From NCBI GenBank assembly GCA_963663735.2, contig CAXXHN010000002.1, forward strand, positions 806,001 to 870,000: a stretch of DNA of 64,000 bases. Direction: 5' to 3'. The position numbers and the translations under genes were made by a program. The stretch's first letter is position 1, and each line of letters starts with the position of its first letter. The DNA is from G963663735 sp963663735. GTDB taxonomy: Bacteria > Acidobacteriota > UBA6911 > RPQK01 > JAPXNP01. Shown here one piece after another: positions 24,345 to 32,361 of this stretch. Under the pieces are notes generated by a model. The model was given only the letters and a program-made list of their open reading frames with translations. It did not search any database and had not been told where the DNA came from.

Positions 24345-24875
24345 TCAGTCATCCAGCAGCTTATAAATCACGTTTCGTTCTTCCCAGGCTTTGTTCCGCT
24401 CATACGAATCAATAGGAAATTCCACCTGTTTCATCTCAATCGGAGAAGCCTGTTTTTCAACCAGTCCCAGGGCGAGGGCTACACCGTATACTATGGCCTC
24501 GGGACGGGGCGGGCAACCGGGAATATAGTAATCAACAGGTACTGCTTTTTCAGCTCCCCCGGTCACGTTATAGGTGTCAAACCAGCAGCCTCCACCGGTG
24601 CCGCATGATCCAACCGCGAAAACGAGTTTCGGGTCAGGCATGGCGTTGTAGGCCTTTTTAACAAGGGGGAGAGTGGGCCTGGTAACTGCGCCGGAAATGA
24701 GCATGACGTCGGCATGACGGGGTGATCCGACCAGTTTGATTCCGAACCTCTCCACGTCATAATAGGGAGTGAGTACGTTAAGAATCTCGATGTCGCATCC
24801 ATTACAGGCACCGGAGTTGCAGTGATAAATCCACAATGAATGTTTAAATGCTTTTTTAGCCAATTTGGCAAACAT
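24345..24875 (-). CDS. Group 4 [NiFe]-hydrogenase small subunit (NuoB/HycG-like)
   Basis: A 176-residue subunit holding the proximal [4Fe-4S] cluster that passes electrons to or from the NiFe site. The four ligands are visible as C24 and C27 (GACNGCDIE), the cysteine in VGSCGTGGGCW, and the one in IPGCPPRPEA. There is no signal peptide and it is short, as in the HycG/EchC/MbhJ group rather than periplasmic uptake hydrogenases. GAGGAAT inside the end of the preceding gene provides the ribosome site, with a 6-base gap. It is the last structural gene of the hydrogenase operon. Confidence 0.93.
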   Translation of the reverse strand: MFAKLAKKAFKHSLWIYHCNSGACNGCDIEILNVLTPYYDVERFGIKLVGSPRHADVMLISGAVTRPTLPLVKKAYNAMPDPKLVFAVGSCGTGGGCWFDTYNVTGGAEKAVPVDYYIPGCPPRPEAIVYGVALALGLVEKQASPIEMKQVEFPIDSYERNKAWEERNVIYKLLDD

Positions 24876-24881
24876 AATTAT

Positions 24882-25427
24882 TTATTCCTCAACTTTTGTT
24901 GGCCTTTTATATAATTCGGTTTCTTTAAGGACCGCAGTGTCATGATGATCAGAAAAACGATTGGTGACAATGCGTTGCTCCAGGTTGTCATACCTGAAAC
25001 CATGAATGCCCAGTTTGTCCAGCTGGTTTGAATTCTCCATGTCATAACAGCGTCCGCAGCGCTGGCAGGTCAGCATGAACAATTCCAGTCTTTCAGTCAG
25101 GTCATCCTTTTTTTCAGTGGCCATTTCAAACTGGTTGGACATCACAATTGCGCCTTCAGGGCAGACATCAGCGCAGCGTCCGCAATACGTACACCGGGAA
25201 GAATCGTACAGAAGCACCCTTACTTCCTGGCATATATCGCGGATGAAAATCGTCCTGGCACTGCAGTGAGCCGCGCATCCTCCGCAACCAATACATTTGT
25301 TATGGTCCCAGTGGGGCTGTCCCCTGAAACTGTCCGAAACCGGCCTAGGTTCGAAAGGATACGGCAGGGTAACCACTCCAGGTTTCAAAACCATCAGAAC
25401 CTGTTTAATTTTACTTGTTAACCACAC
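24882..25427 (-). CDS. Hydrogenase ferredoxin-like subunit (NuoI/HycF-like)
   Basis: A 181-residue polyferredoxin that wires the soluble arm to the small subunit. Two full cluster motifs are present: CIGCGGCAAHC and CTYCGRCADVCPEG, each C-x2-C-x2-C-x3-C. A later CQRCGRC near residue 135 is retained from the HyfH/HycF family. The N-terminal VLMVLKPGVVTLPYPFEP resembles the membrane-contact segment of that family. The start is a GTG with AGAGAGG nine bases upstream. It sits between the NuoH-like and NuoB-like genes, the usual order in group 4 operons. Confidence 0.92.
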   Translation of the reverse strand: MWLTSKIKQVLMVLKPGVVTLPYPFEPRPVSDSFRGQPHWDHNKCIGCGGCAAHCSARTIFIRDICQEVRVLLYDSSRCTYCGRCADVCPEGAIVMSNQFEMATEKKDDLTERLELFMLTCQRCGRCYDMENSNQLDKLGIHGFRYDNLEQRIVTNRFSDHHDTAVLKETELYKRPTKVEE

Positions 25428-25451
25428 TTTGATATTCCTCTCTATAAGGAA

Positions 25452-26348
25452 TTAAATTCCATAAACTGACAAGCCTACTGCTAAAAGAGCACCGGCTATA
25501 AGGACAGAGTAATATTTAACAGCCTGATCAATCCTGACCCTTGGGTTGGTGGAACCGATTAAGGCTATGAATACATAAATCACCAGGATTTCCAATATCT
25601 GCACGGGTACGTCCAAAAAGTAGATACCAAAATGAAAAGGGATGAACACGCTTACGAACAGCGCGGCATAAAACAACTGCTTCAACATCAGGTAAAGCTT
25701 GAACATGGCAAGGTTCGGGCCGCTGTACTCGATAAACGGTCCCTCAATTATTTCAGTCTCAGCTTCTGCCAGGTCAAACGGTTGTTTGCCGACAAAAGCC
25801 TGCAGGGCGGCTAGGTAAAGGACCAGCATAAGTGCGACTGAAATGATGTAACCCTGTTCAGAGACATGGAAAATCGTCAGATCAAGGCTGAGACTTTTGA
25901 CCCGGACTGCTCCGAGGATGAAAGTCATGGCGAGAACCGGCTCTACCATTATCATGGTTACCATTTCCCGGCTGGCACCGATTGCCGCGTATATGTTGCG
26001 GCTGGACAACGCTCCCAGCAGTACCGCTACACCGCCAAAAGTAAGCAGATATATCACGGTTATGATGTCCGCGTACCCGGTCAGGGCCGTGACATGGTGC
26101 CCGAAAGGCAGAAAAGCAATAGCCGCGAGAATTGAACCGAGAGCCATGATCGGGGCAAACCTGAATGTCCAGTTACCCGGAGACAGGTTCTCTTTCCCCA
26201 GCAGCTTGAAAATATCAAAATAAGGCTGAATAACCGGGGGGCCTTTCCTGGACTGCACCTTAGCCGTTATTTTTCTCACTACCCCTTCGAATAAAGGAGC
26301 TACCAATAGAAAAATTATTATATTAATAATGATCAGGAGAAAATTCAT
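25452..26348 (-). CDS. Hydrogenase membrane subunit (NuoH/HycD-like)
   Basis: A 298-residue integral membrane protein with about eight helices. It carries the family signature KVQSRKGPPVIQPYFDIFKLLGKE (residues 30-53) and the acidic loop PFDLAEAETEIIEGPFIEYS that in NuoH faces the quinone-site/coupling chamber. In group 4 hydrogenases this subunit ties the peripheral arm to the ion-pumping module, without quinone. GGAG precedes the ATG by six bases. Position in the operon between the large subunit and the ferredoxin subunit matches formate hydrogenlyase-type clusters. Confidence 0.93.
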   Translation of the reverse strand: MNFLLIIINIIIFLLVAPLFEGVVRKITAKVQSRKGPPVIQPYFDIFKLLGKENLSPGNWTFRFAPIMALGSILAAIAFLPFGHHVTALTGYADIITVIYLLTFGGVAVLLGALSSRNIYAAIGASREMVTMIMVEPVLAMTFILGAVRVKSLSLDLTIFHVSEQGYIISVALMLVLYLAALQAFVGKQPFDLAEAETEIIEGPFIEYSGPNLAMFKLYLMLKQLFYAALFVSVFIPFHFGIYFLDVPVQILEILVIYVFIALIGSTNPRVRIDQAVKYYSVLIAGALLAVGLSVYGI

Positions 26349-26360
26349 CTCTTACTCCAT

Positions 26361-28028
26361 TTACTTTCCTCGAGACATATTCTCGAATTCCGCCTTATTC
26401 ATTACATTCACATTTCCTGACCTGATATCTACAACGCTGACCCGGTCAGTACAGGAAAAACAGGGATCAATACTGCCGATAATTATGGGGACATCCGCCA
26501 GTTGATTGTTGAGCAGCATCATTGGTATGCCCTGGAGGTTTGGATATGTCGGCGCTCGCACTCTCCATCTTTCAGGTTTGTTCTCTTCCCCGGTAATAAC
26601 GTAATGTACTGATTCTCCCCTGGGCGCTTCCACTGATGAAATCCCGTGGCATAGGGGAGTGATTGGCTGATCCAGTTCATTCAGGATGGGGCCATCCGGA
26701 AGGTTTTTAAGCACCTGGCGGATTATGCTGATAGCTTCATATATTTCCAGAATCCGGACAACCAAGGTTCCCCAAACATCACCATCGTTGACTACCGGGA
26801 CCTTGAACTCCATATCATCGTAAGCGGCATAGGGGAGGTCACGCCTGGCGTCGATATCAACACCACGCGCCCGGGCAACCGGTCCGACCAGGCTCCACTT
26901 GATTGTATCCTCGGTGGAGACCCAACCTACTTTACGAGTTCGCTTGTGGATTGAGGAGTCTCCAATAACAGCTTTTTCGATGATCCTGGTTTCTTCCTCC
27001 ACGGTTTTGATTACATTCAGGATATCATTGCTTATTTCCGGTGTTATATCTCTCCGGACTCCGCCGACTACTACCATTCCGTAAGTCTTGCGGTTTCCGG
27101 TAAGTTTTTCGGCCAGCCACATTATCGGTTCCCTTACCCGCCATGCCTGCATGAAAACCGTATCGAAACCTATTAAATGCCCGGCGACTCCAATCCAGAG
27201 GAGATGGGAATGGAGGCGTTCGATCTCGAGCATAAGGGTTCTTATATATTCAGCTCTGCGGGGAATTTCAAGCCCGCCGGCCATTTCAACTGCCTGACTG
27301 TAGGCTGTGGCATGTACTGAACCGCATATGCCGCAAATACGTTCCGCGATAAACGGGATCTCATTATATGTAACCTGCGTCTGGCACAGTTTTTCGATTC
27401 CCCTGTGGGTCATGAATCCCCGGTAATCACAGCCTTTAACAGTTTCACCGTCAACATATACGGCAAAATGTTCAGGTTCGTGAAGCGTGGGATGAAATGG
27501 GCCTACAGGAACAACCGAACACCCTTCAGGAACATCATCCAACTGGTAGGCTACATCTTCAGCCGGCGGAGGCATCAGGTTCCAGGGAATTTCTTTTCTG
27601 AGTGGATAAATGCCATCCGGAAAATCATCCGCAAGGACAAGACGTTTCGGTTTGGGGTGATCTTCGAATCTGAAACCAAGCAGATCCTGGAATTCCCTTT
27701 CTGACCACCCGGCATTAGGTATATCGGGAGTAATTGATGCCATAACCGGATTATCTGCAGGAACAAATGTCCTGATATTCAGGAAAAGGTTGTCACGATC
27801 AAATACGAAGGCATGAATCATCCCCATCGTATTGTCCCGTTCAATATTATCGTAACCGATACTGACCTGGTAACGTCCGCCGATCTCAATGATCCTGTTG
27901 GAAACCTCCCGGATACCTTCACGTTTTACGTCCACAAGTATCCGGTTTGCCTGAGGTTTTTCAACATTCAATATGGCATCAGAGAGGCCGCTTTTCAGAC
28001 TTTCCATTATCTGGTCTGTTCTAAGCAT
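26361..28028 (-). CDS. Group 4 [NiFe]-hydrogenase large subunit, NuoC-NuoD fusion (HycE-like)
   Basis: A 555-residue catalytic subunit. Residues 1-150 are a NuoC-like domain; the rest is NuoD-like. Both nickel-binding pairs are intact: ERICGICGSVHA with C232 and C235, and SIDPCFSCTDR with C523 and C526. This is therefore a true [NiFe] hydrogenase and not a complex I subunit. After R529 a 26-residue tail (VSVVDIRSGNVNV...) remains, matching the C-terminal peptide that HycI-type proteases remove from HycE. A protease gene sits two genes upstream in the same operon. The ATG at 28028 is chosen for AGAGG six bases upstream; a TTG at 28049 would bury it. Confidence 0.95.
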   Translation of the reverse strand: MLRTDQIMESLKSGLSDAILNVEKPQANRILVDVKREGIREVSNRIIEIGGRYQVSIGYDNIERDNTMGMIHAFVFDRDNLFLNIRTFVPADNPVMASITPDIPNAGWSEREFQDLLGFRFEDHPKPKRLVLADDFPDGIYPLRKEIPWNLMPPPAEDVAYQLDDVPEGCSVVPVGPFHPTLHEPEHFAVYVDGETVKGCDYRGFMTHRGIEKLCQTQVTYNEIPFIAERICGICGSVHATAYSQAVEMAGGLEIPRRAEYIRTLMLEIERLHSHLLWIGVAGHLIGFDTVFMQAWRVREPIMWLAEKLTGNRKTYGMVVVGGVRRDITPEISNDILNVIKTVEEETRIIEKAVIGDSSIHKRTRKVGWVSTEDTIKWSLVGPVARARGVDIDARRDLPYAAYDDMEFKVPVVNDGDVWGTLVVRILEIYEAISIIRQVLKNLPDGPILNELDQPITPLCHGISSVEAPRGESVHYVITGEENKPERWRVRAPTYPNLQGIPMMLLNNQLADVPIIIGSIDPCFSCTDRVSVVDIRSGNVNVMNKAEFENMSRGK

Positions 28029-28057
28029 ATAATTCCTCTTTCTCAACACTTTCTTTA

Positions 28058-29914
28058 CTATTTAACGTTTCCCCCGGTCCAGCGGAACATCTTCCGGACA
28101 GCGGCGAACATGTTTCTATCAATATAAACGTTGTCTTTATTTAAATCCTGGTATCCGCACAGCCAGGTAGGAGCAATTCTTTCACTGGACCCGCCTGATC
28201 TTCGCAACAGGATAGCCGCTCCCATTGTCAGAGCCAGTACCAGGAGGATCACCAGGGGTACAGCCGTACTGGAAACCACATCTCCCAGTGTCAGGCTTAC
28301 TCCCATTATTCCCTTGGATGACAAGTGGCTGCCCAGGTCCAGCTGGGCAAATTTTGCGCTAAGGGATGATCCGGTAGAATGGGTAAAAATACCAATCAGA
28401 AGCGAGTAATAGAACGCAGGCAGCAAACCCTGGATTATACAGAGGGCAGTCAGCAATATTTTGGGGAAAAGCATTGTTCCCGGGACTTCCTTGATTTCCC
28501 TGTTTTCAATCCATTCTGCTCCGGCTGAGGTGAAGGTCATGCCAAAAAATTTCACATAGCAGCTTAAAGTAATAACACTTGTAAAGAGGGCTATTATCCC
28601 GAAAATAATCAGGAAAACTACTTCGCTTCCCGCAAGGAGACTTGAAGAAATAATGGTCCATTTGCTGGAAAATCCACTAAATGGAGGAACGCCGGCAATC
28701 GAAAGCGAAGCAATGCCAGCTGCAAACGCGCTGATCGGCATCAGCTTCATCAGTCCACCAAGTTTATTAAGGTCCTTGGTTCCGGTCGCGTAAAGAACAC
28801 TGCCGCTGCTTAAAAAGAGAAGTCCCTTGAACACCGCGTGATTCAGTACGTGATATATCGCTCCGAGGATGGCTACCAGGGCCAGGAGTTGAAGACTCTC
28901 ACTGTCGCTGTTCAACAGGAACAGCGATGATCCAATGGCGAAAATGATATATCCGAGCTGCCCGATTGAACTGTATGCCAGCAGCCTTTTGCTGTCGCTC
29001 TGTTTCATCGACTGGACAGTTCCGATGAAAAGGGTTACTACTCCTAAAGTGGCAATAATGCCGCCCCAGATAAAACTGTTCATGACCTGTGTCTGGGCGT
29101 TATTTTCAGGAACCATCCAGAAAAAGGTTCTGATAATCCCATAGATTCCGGTTTTCAGCATAACTCCACTCAACAGAGAACTTATAGGCGACGGTGCAAT
29201 TGAGTGAGCATCGGGCAGCCACAGCTGTCCCAGGGGGAACACACCGGCTTTCATTCCGAATCCGAAAAGCAGGCATCCGTAAACAATGGCCGCGGTTATC
29301 GGGCCGGCAGTTGACAGGGCGGCAGTTATTTCATGAAGTGAAGCCCCGGGGGATGTGGCTCCGGAAAGCATTACGCCTCCGATAATGGAGATCCAGGCTA
29401 ATTCCATCAAGATCAGGTACTTGTTGGCATTTTTAACAATCCCCGGTTTCCGGTATTCAAACCGGACCAAGAGGTATGAGGCTATGGTCATAAGCTGCCA
29501 GGAGATTGTGAACCCGGTAGTCAGGTCATCAACCGTTACTACACCGGCCATCCCCATTATGAAAAGGGGGAAGGACAGGTAATAGCTGCGCAGGCTGTAA
29601 TCAGGATAATGCTCCATATACTGTATCGAATACAGGGCGCTCAATACTGACATAAAAGCTATGATAGCCAGGAAGAAGCCGGAGAAGGCATCAATGAGGA
29701 AGACCACTCCCATGAAGTGAAATTCCGCTGGCTCCCCACCGGTTATGCTGATGTAGCTAATTAACATCAACCCTGAACCGGCTACAAGAGACCCTAACAG
29801 GTTCATGTATCCGGCCAGCTTGCGGTTGCCGGCTATTAACGGAACTATCAGCGCGGTCACCAGGTAGATGCCCATTGCGCCAAGCAGCAAATTAGGAATT
29901 AAATTCTCATTCAT
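28058..29914 (-). CDS. Hydrogenase antiporter-like membrane subunit (NuoL/M/N, HycC-like)
   Basis: A 618-residue protein with about 14 to 16 helices of the proton_antipo_M family. Typical segments are FGFGMKAGVFPLGQLWLPDA, LLSGVMLKTGIYG and KRLLAYSSIGQLGYI; the first two carry the conserved lysines of the ion path. It is the only antiporter-like subunit in the operon, so the complex would have a single pumping module, as in formate hydrogenlyase-1 or Ech. The start overlaps the protease stop by eight bases with AAGGGA upstream. Which ion, proton or sodium, is moved cannot be read from the sequence. Confidence 0.93.
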   Translation of the reverse strand: MNENLIPNLLLGAMGIYLVTALIVPLIAGNRKLAGYMNLLGSLVAGSGLMLISYISITGGEPAEFHFMGVVFLIDAFSGFFLAIIAFMSVLSALYSIQYMEHYPDYSLRSYYLSFPLFIMGMAGVVTVDDLTTGFTISWQLMTIASYLLVRFEYRKPGIVKNANKYLILMELAWISIIGGVMLSGATSPGASLHEITAALSTAGPITAAIVYGCLLFGFGMKAGVFPLGQLWLPDAHSIAPSPISSLLSGVMLKTGIYGIIRTFFWMVPENNAQTQVMNSFIWGGIIATLGVVTLFIGTVQSMKQSDSKRLLAYSSIGQLGYIIFAIGSSLFLLNSDSESLQLLALVAILGAIYHVLNHAVFKGLLFLSSGSVLYATGTKDLNKLGGLMKLMPISAFAAGIASLSIAGVPPFSGFSSKWTIISSSLLAGSEVVFLIIFGIIALFTSVITLSCYVKFFGMTFTSAGAEWIENREIKEVPGTMLFPKILLTALCIIQGLLPAFYYSLLIGIFTHSTGSSLSAKFAQLDLGSHLSSKGIMGVSLTLGDVVSSTAVPLVILLVLALTMGAAILLRRSGGSSERIAPTWLCGYQDLNKDNVYIDRNMFAAVRKMFRWTGGNVK

Positions 29915-30419
29915 CGATATATTCCCTTAAATCAGCGTTTGCCAAAGTAATTAATAATTCCCTGAGCATATCAGCGGTTTCCTGAACCGGGGCAGTCATT
30001 CCCTGCCCAAAATCAATATCAGAAGCTACTATCCCCAGCAAGTAGGTCTCCTTTTTATGCTCTTTAAAAATCTTTCCGCACATTTCAAGTGCCAGTTTGT
30101 GGGTCGAGAAATTGTTCAACAATTCCGAAAATTCGGACAATTTGCCAAAAACAACAGAACCAGGTTCCTCTGAGGTTTCTATTGCATCCACAATAACCAG
30201 GTTATGACAATCAAGTTCAGCCAGCTTGAAGGCATAGGCTTCAAGCACGTCTTCCACAATCATGGTTTTCAGGCGGGTCCCTGAAATCCTTTCACTGACA
30301 CCTTGTACAATATATATCCCGGCTGCGTCGTCTTTTCTCAGGGTATTCCCCATGCCGACGAGACAGGTTTTTTCGCTCATCGGGACCCTGTCCAGCCCGA
30401 GCGAAGAAATTATGTTCAT
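29907..30419 (-). CDS. Hydrogenase maturation protease (HycI/HyaD family)
   Basis: A 170-residue endopeptidase that trims the large-subunit tail after nickel insertion. The family core is visible: VGMGNTLRKDDAAGIYI near residues 21-37 with the first acidic ligand, then LVIVDAIE with the second, and STHKLAL carrying the metal-binding histidine. The ATG shares a base with the TAA of the flavoprotein gene (TAATG) and has GGTGA upstream, so translation is coupled. An internal ATG at codon 14 (MSEKTCLVG) is also plausible. Its target is presumably the large subunit at 26361-28028, whose tail is intact in the gene. Confidence 0.88.
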   Translation of the reverse strand: MNIISSLGLDRVPMSEKTCLVGMGNTLRKDDAAGIYIVQGVSERISGTRLKTMIVEDVLEAYAFKLAELDCHNLVIVDAIETSEEPGSVVFGKLSEFSELLNNFSTHKLALEMCGKIFKEHKKETYLLGIVASDIDFGQGMTAPVQETADMLRELLITLANADLREYIDE

Positions 30420-31273
30420 TAGATCTGTTCACCAAGTGTTTTAATCTGCCGGTAGGTATATACCGGCCCATCTGTGCACACCAGGGTTCGTCCGATAGCG
30501 CAGTGCTGGCATTTGCCGATACCGCATTTCATGTGACGCTCCAGGGTGGATAGGATATGTTCATCGCTAAGCCCCCTTTTCATTAACTCTCCGATGACGG
30601 AATTAAACATGACTGGCGGGCCGCATACGAAAGCCACGGTGTTATCAACGGGGACATTGGCTTTATCAATGAGGGTATGCACAAAACCGGTTTCTCCCTT
30701 CCAGCCTTCCACGGGATTATCGATAGTGATGTAAGTTTCAAATCCGTCAATGTCCATCCACTCCCTGATATTGGCCTGATACATCAGATCCTGCGGGGAA
30801 CGGGAACCGTAAATAAGGATTATTCGTCCGAATTCCTCGCGATGCTGGAGCACGTGCACAATTGAAGACCGCAGGGGGATGAGGCCAATACCTCCGGCAA
30901 CGTACACAACATTTTTACCCTTTATCTCTTCGAATGGGAATCCATTGCCAAAGGGACCCCTGATAGCGAGTTTATCTCCAGCTTGCAGCTTGTGCAGGGC
31001 ATTGGTTACCTTACCCACTGCCCTGACTGAGATATGAAACCTGTCATTTTCGGGACTTGGAGGCAGGGAAACAGCAAATTCTCCGGCACCAAAAATCGTA
31101 CACATGATGAACTGGCCGGACCTTATCCGGAAATTCTTTTCCACTTCCTTGTTGTCAAAAGTAAGATAAAAGGTCTTAACTTCAGAGATTTCATCTTTTA
31201 CTTCTGCAACAGTAGCTATTTCAGGCGTCGATGTGATTACAAAATCTTTATTGCTTTTACAGTTTTCGCTCAT
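30419..31273 (-). CDS. FAD/NAD(P)-binding iron-sulfur flavoprotein (HydG/PyrK-like)
   Basis: A 284-residue subunit of the ferredoxin-reductase fold as in sulfhydrogenase gamma subunits and PyrK. The FAD half has GEFAVSLPPSP and AIRGPFGNGFP. The nucleotide-binding half has VYVAGGIGLIPLRSS and AFVCGPPVMF. A C-terminal [2Fe-2S] motif CGIGKCQHCAIG...C lies near 250-270. It would exchange electrons with NAD(P)H and pass them to the HydB-like subunit. AGGTGAA lies upstream of the ATG, and the gene ends on the TAATG start of the protease gene. Its presence in a group 4 hydrogenase operon, beside a formate-dehydrogenase-like protein, is unusual. Confidence 0.88.
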   Translation of the reverse strand: MSENCKSNKDFVITSTPEIATVAEVKDEISEVKTFYLTFDNKEVEKNFRIRSGQFIMCTIFGAGEFAVSLPPSPENDRFHISVRAVGKVTNALHKLQAGDKLAIRGPFGNGFPFEEIKGKNVVYVAGGIGLIPLRSSIVHVLQHREEFGRIILIYGSRSPQDLMYQANIREWMDIDGFETYITIDNPVEGWKGETGFVHTLIDKANVPVDNTVAFVCGPPVMFNSVIGELMKRGLSDEHILSTLERHMKCGIGKCQHCAIGRTLVCTDGPVYTYRQIKTLGEQI

Positions 31274-31283
31274 AAAAATTCAC

Positions 31284-32342
31284 CTAACTGGTAATTTCTC
31301 TCCGGATATAAGTTACTACATTGGGCAATCCAATATCGCCCGGGCATACCCATGCACACCTTCCACAACCAACGCATCCAGGTCTCAAGTATTTTTTGGA
31401 CTGGGAATAAGACAGTTTGCAGAAAAACCTTTTATTCCTGCGGTCCTCTACCGGTTTCCGGGGATTATGGTCACCGGCCATTCTGGTATAACCTTCATAG
31501 GAACAGGAATCCCAGGTTCTCAGCCTGTCGGTTTCACCATCGCCCAGAGGGGCATCTTCAATATTAAAGCAGGAGCAGGATGGGCATACAAAGGTACAGG
31601 CTCCGCATTCAAAACACTGGTTTCCGATGTATTCCCAGTTCTCTTCAGTTATGAAACCGGTAGTTACCCTGTTGGTCACCCTGGAAATCCAGGCCTTGTT
31701 ATCTGTTGCCTGTCCATCGAAACTGTTGATGCTTTTATCAATGACTGCCTGTTTTTCTGCCGAGTATTTTTCTTCCTCAGCTTTCTTCAGTCCCAGGCGT
31801 TCCACCAGTTTTTTGCCTTTTTCACTTCCAACCTCAACCAGGTACCCGTTGCCCAAGTCGGTCAGGTTGAGGTCGTAACCTTCCACGGCATAAGGACCGC
31901 TGTCTGTACACACGCAGAAGCATTGGGGGAAAGGCTGTTTGCAGGTATTGGAAACAATAAAAAGCCGGTTGCGGTGAGCCAAGTAAAACTCATCTACGAA
32001 TTCCTGTCCGAGGAAAAATCTGTCAAGGCAGAGAATACCTTTCAAGTCGCATGAGCGAAGCCCGAATAGGGCTTTGGGCCTGGTCAGTTCATCAAGTTCT
32101 ACCAGCGCTTCTTTTGTCTGGCTGTTATACCGGTATTTCAGGATTCTTTCCAGCTGAGGGAAAATGACCTGTTTCGCGGGATTTGTGGGAATTGCCGCCT
32201 CCAGGTCAATCGATGCTGGGTCTTCAGCTCTCTGAAAGAATACCTGTCCTGACCTGCTTTCTTTAACCGGTCCAAATAAATCATAGTCGGCAGCAAGAGC
32301 TGCGGCCATTTTTTTAATCTCGTCTGTGTTTGCTAAATACAT
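31284..32342 (-). CDS. Dicluster iron-sulfur protein (HydB/sulfhydrogenase beta-like)
   Basis: A 352-residue protein resembling the beta subunit of archaeal sulfhydrogenase and subunit A of anaerobic sulfite reductase. An N-terminal domain of about 220 residues includes LFGLRSCDLKGILCLDRFF. A C-terminal pair of [4Fe-4S] motifs follows: CFECGACTFVCPSCSCF and CVGCGRCAWVCPGDIG. It normally carries electrons between a HydG-type flavoprotein and a catalytic partner. It starts 20 bases after the molybdopterin gene and ends 10 bases before the flavoprotein gene, so the three form one transcriptional and probably physical module. Confidence 0.88.
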   Translation of the reverse strand: MYLANTDEIKKMAAALAADYDLFGPVKESRSGQVFFQRAEDPASIDLEAAIPTNPAKQVIFPQLERILKYRYNSQTKEALVELDELTRPKALFGLRSCDLKGILCLDRFFLGQEFVDEFYLAHRNRLFIVSNTCKQPFPQCFCVCTDSGPYAVEGYDLNLTDLGNGYLVEVGSEKGKKLVERLGLKKAEEEKYSAEKQAVIDKSINSFDGQATDNKAWISRVTNRVTTGFITEENWEYIGNQCFECGACTFVCPSCSCFNIEDAPLGDGETDRLRTWDSCSYEGYTRMAGDHNPRKPVEDRRNKRFFCKLSYSQSKKYLRPGCVGCGRCAWVCPGDIGLPNVVTYIRREITS

Positions 32343-32361
32343 CTTATAGTTCTCTCAGTTA

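Noticed and set aside
31233..32054. 273-codon plus-strand reading frame
   Set aside because: It is antisense to the HydB-like gene, whose iron-sulfur motifs define the coding strand.
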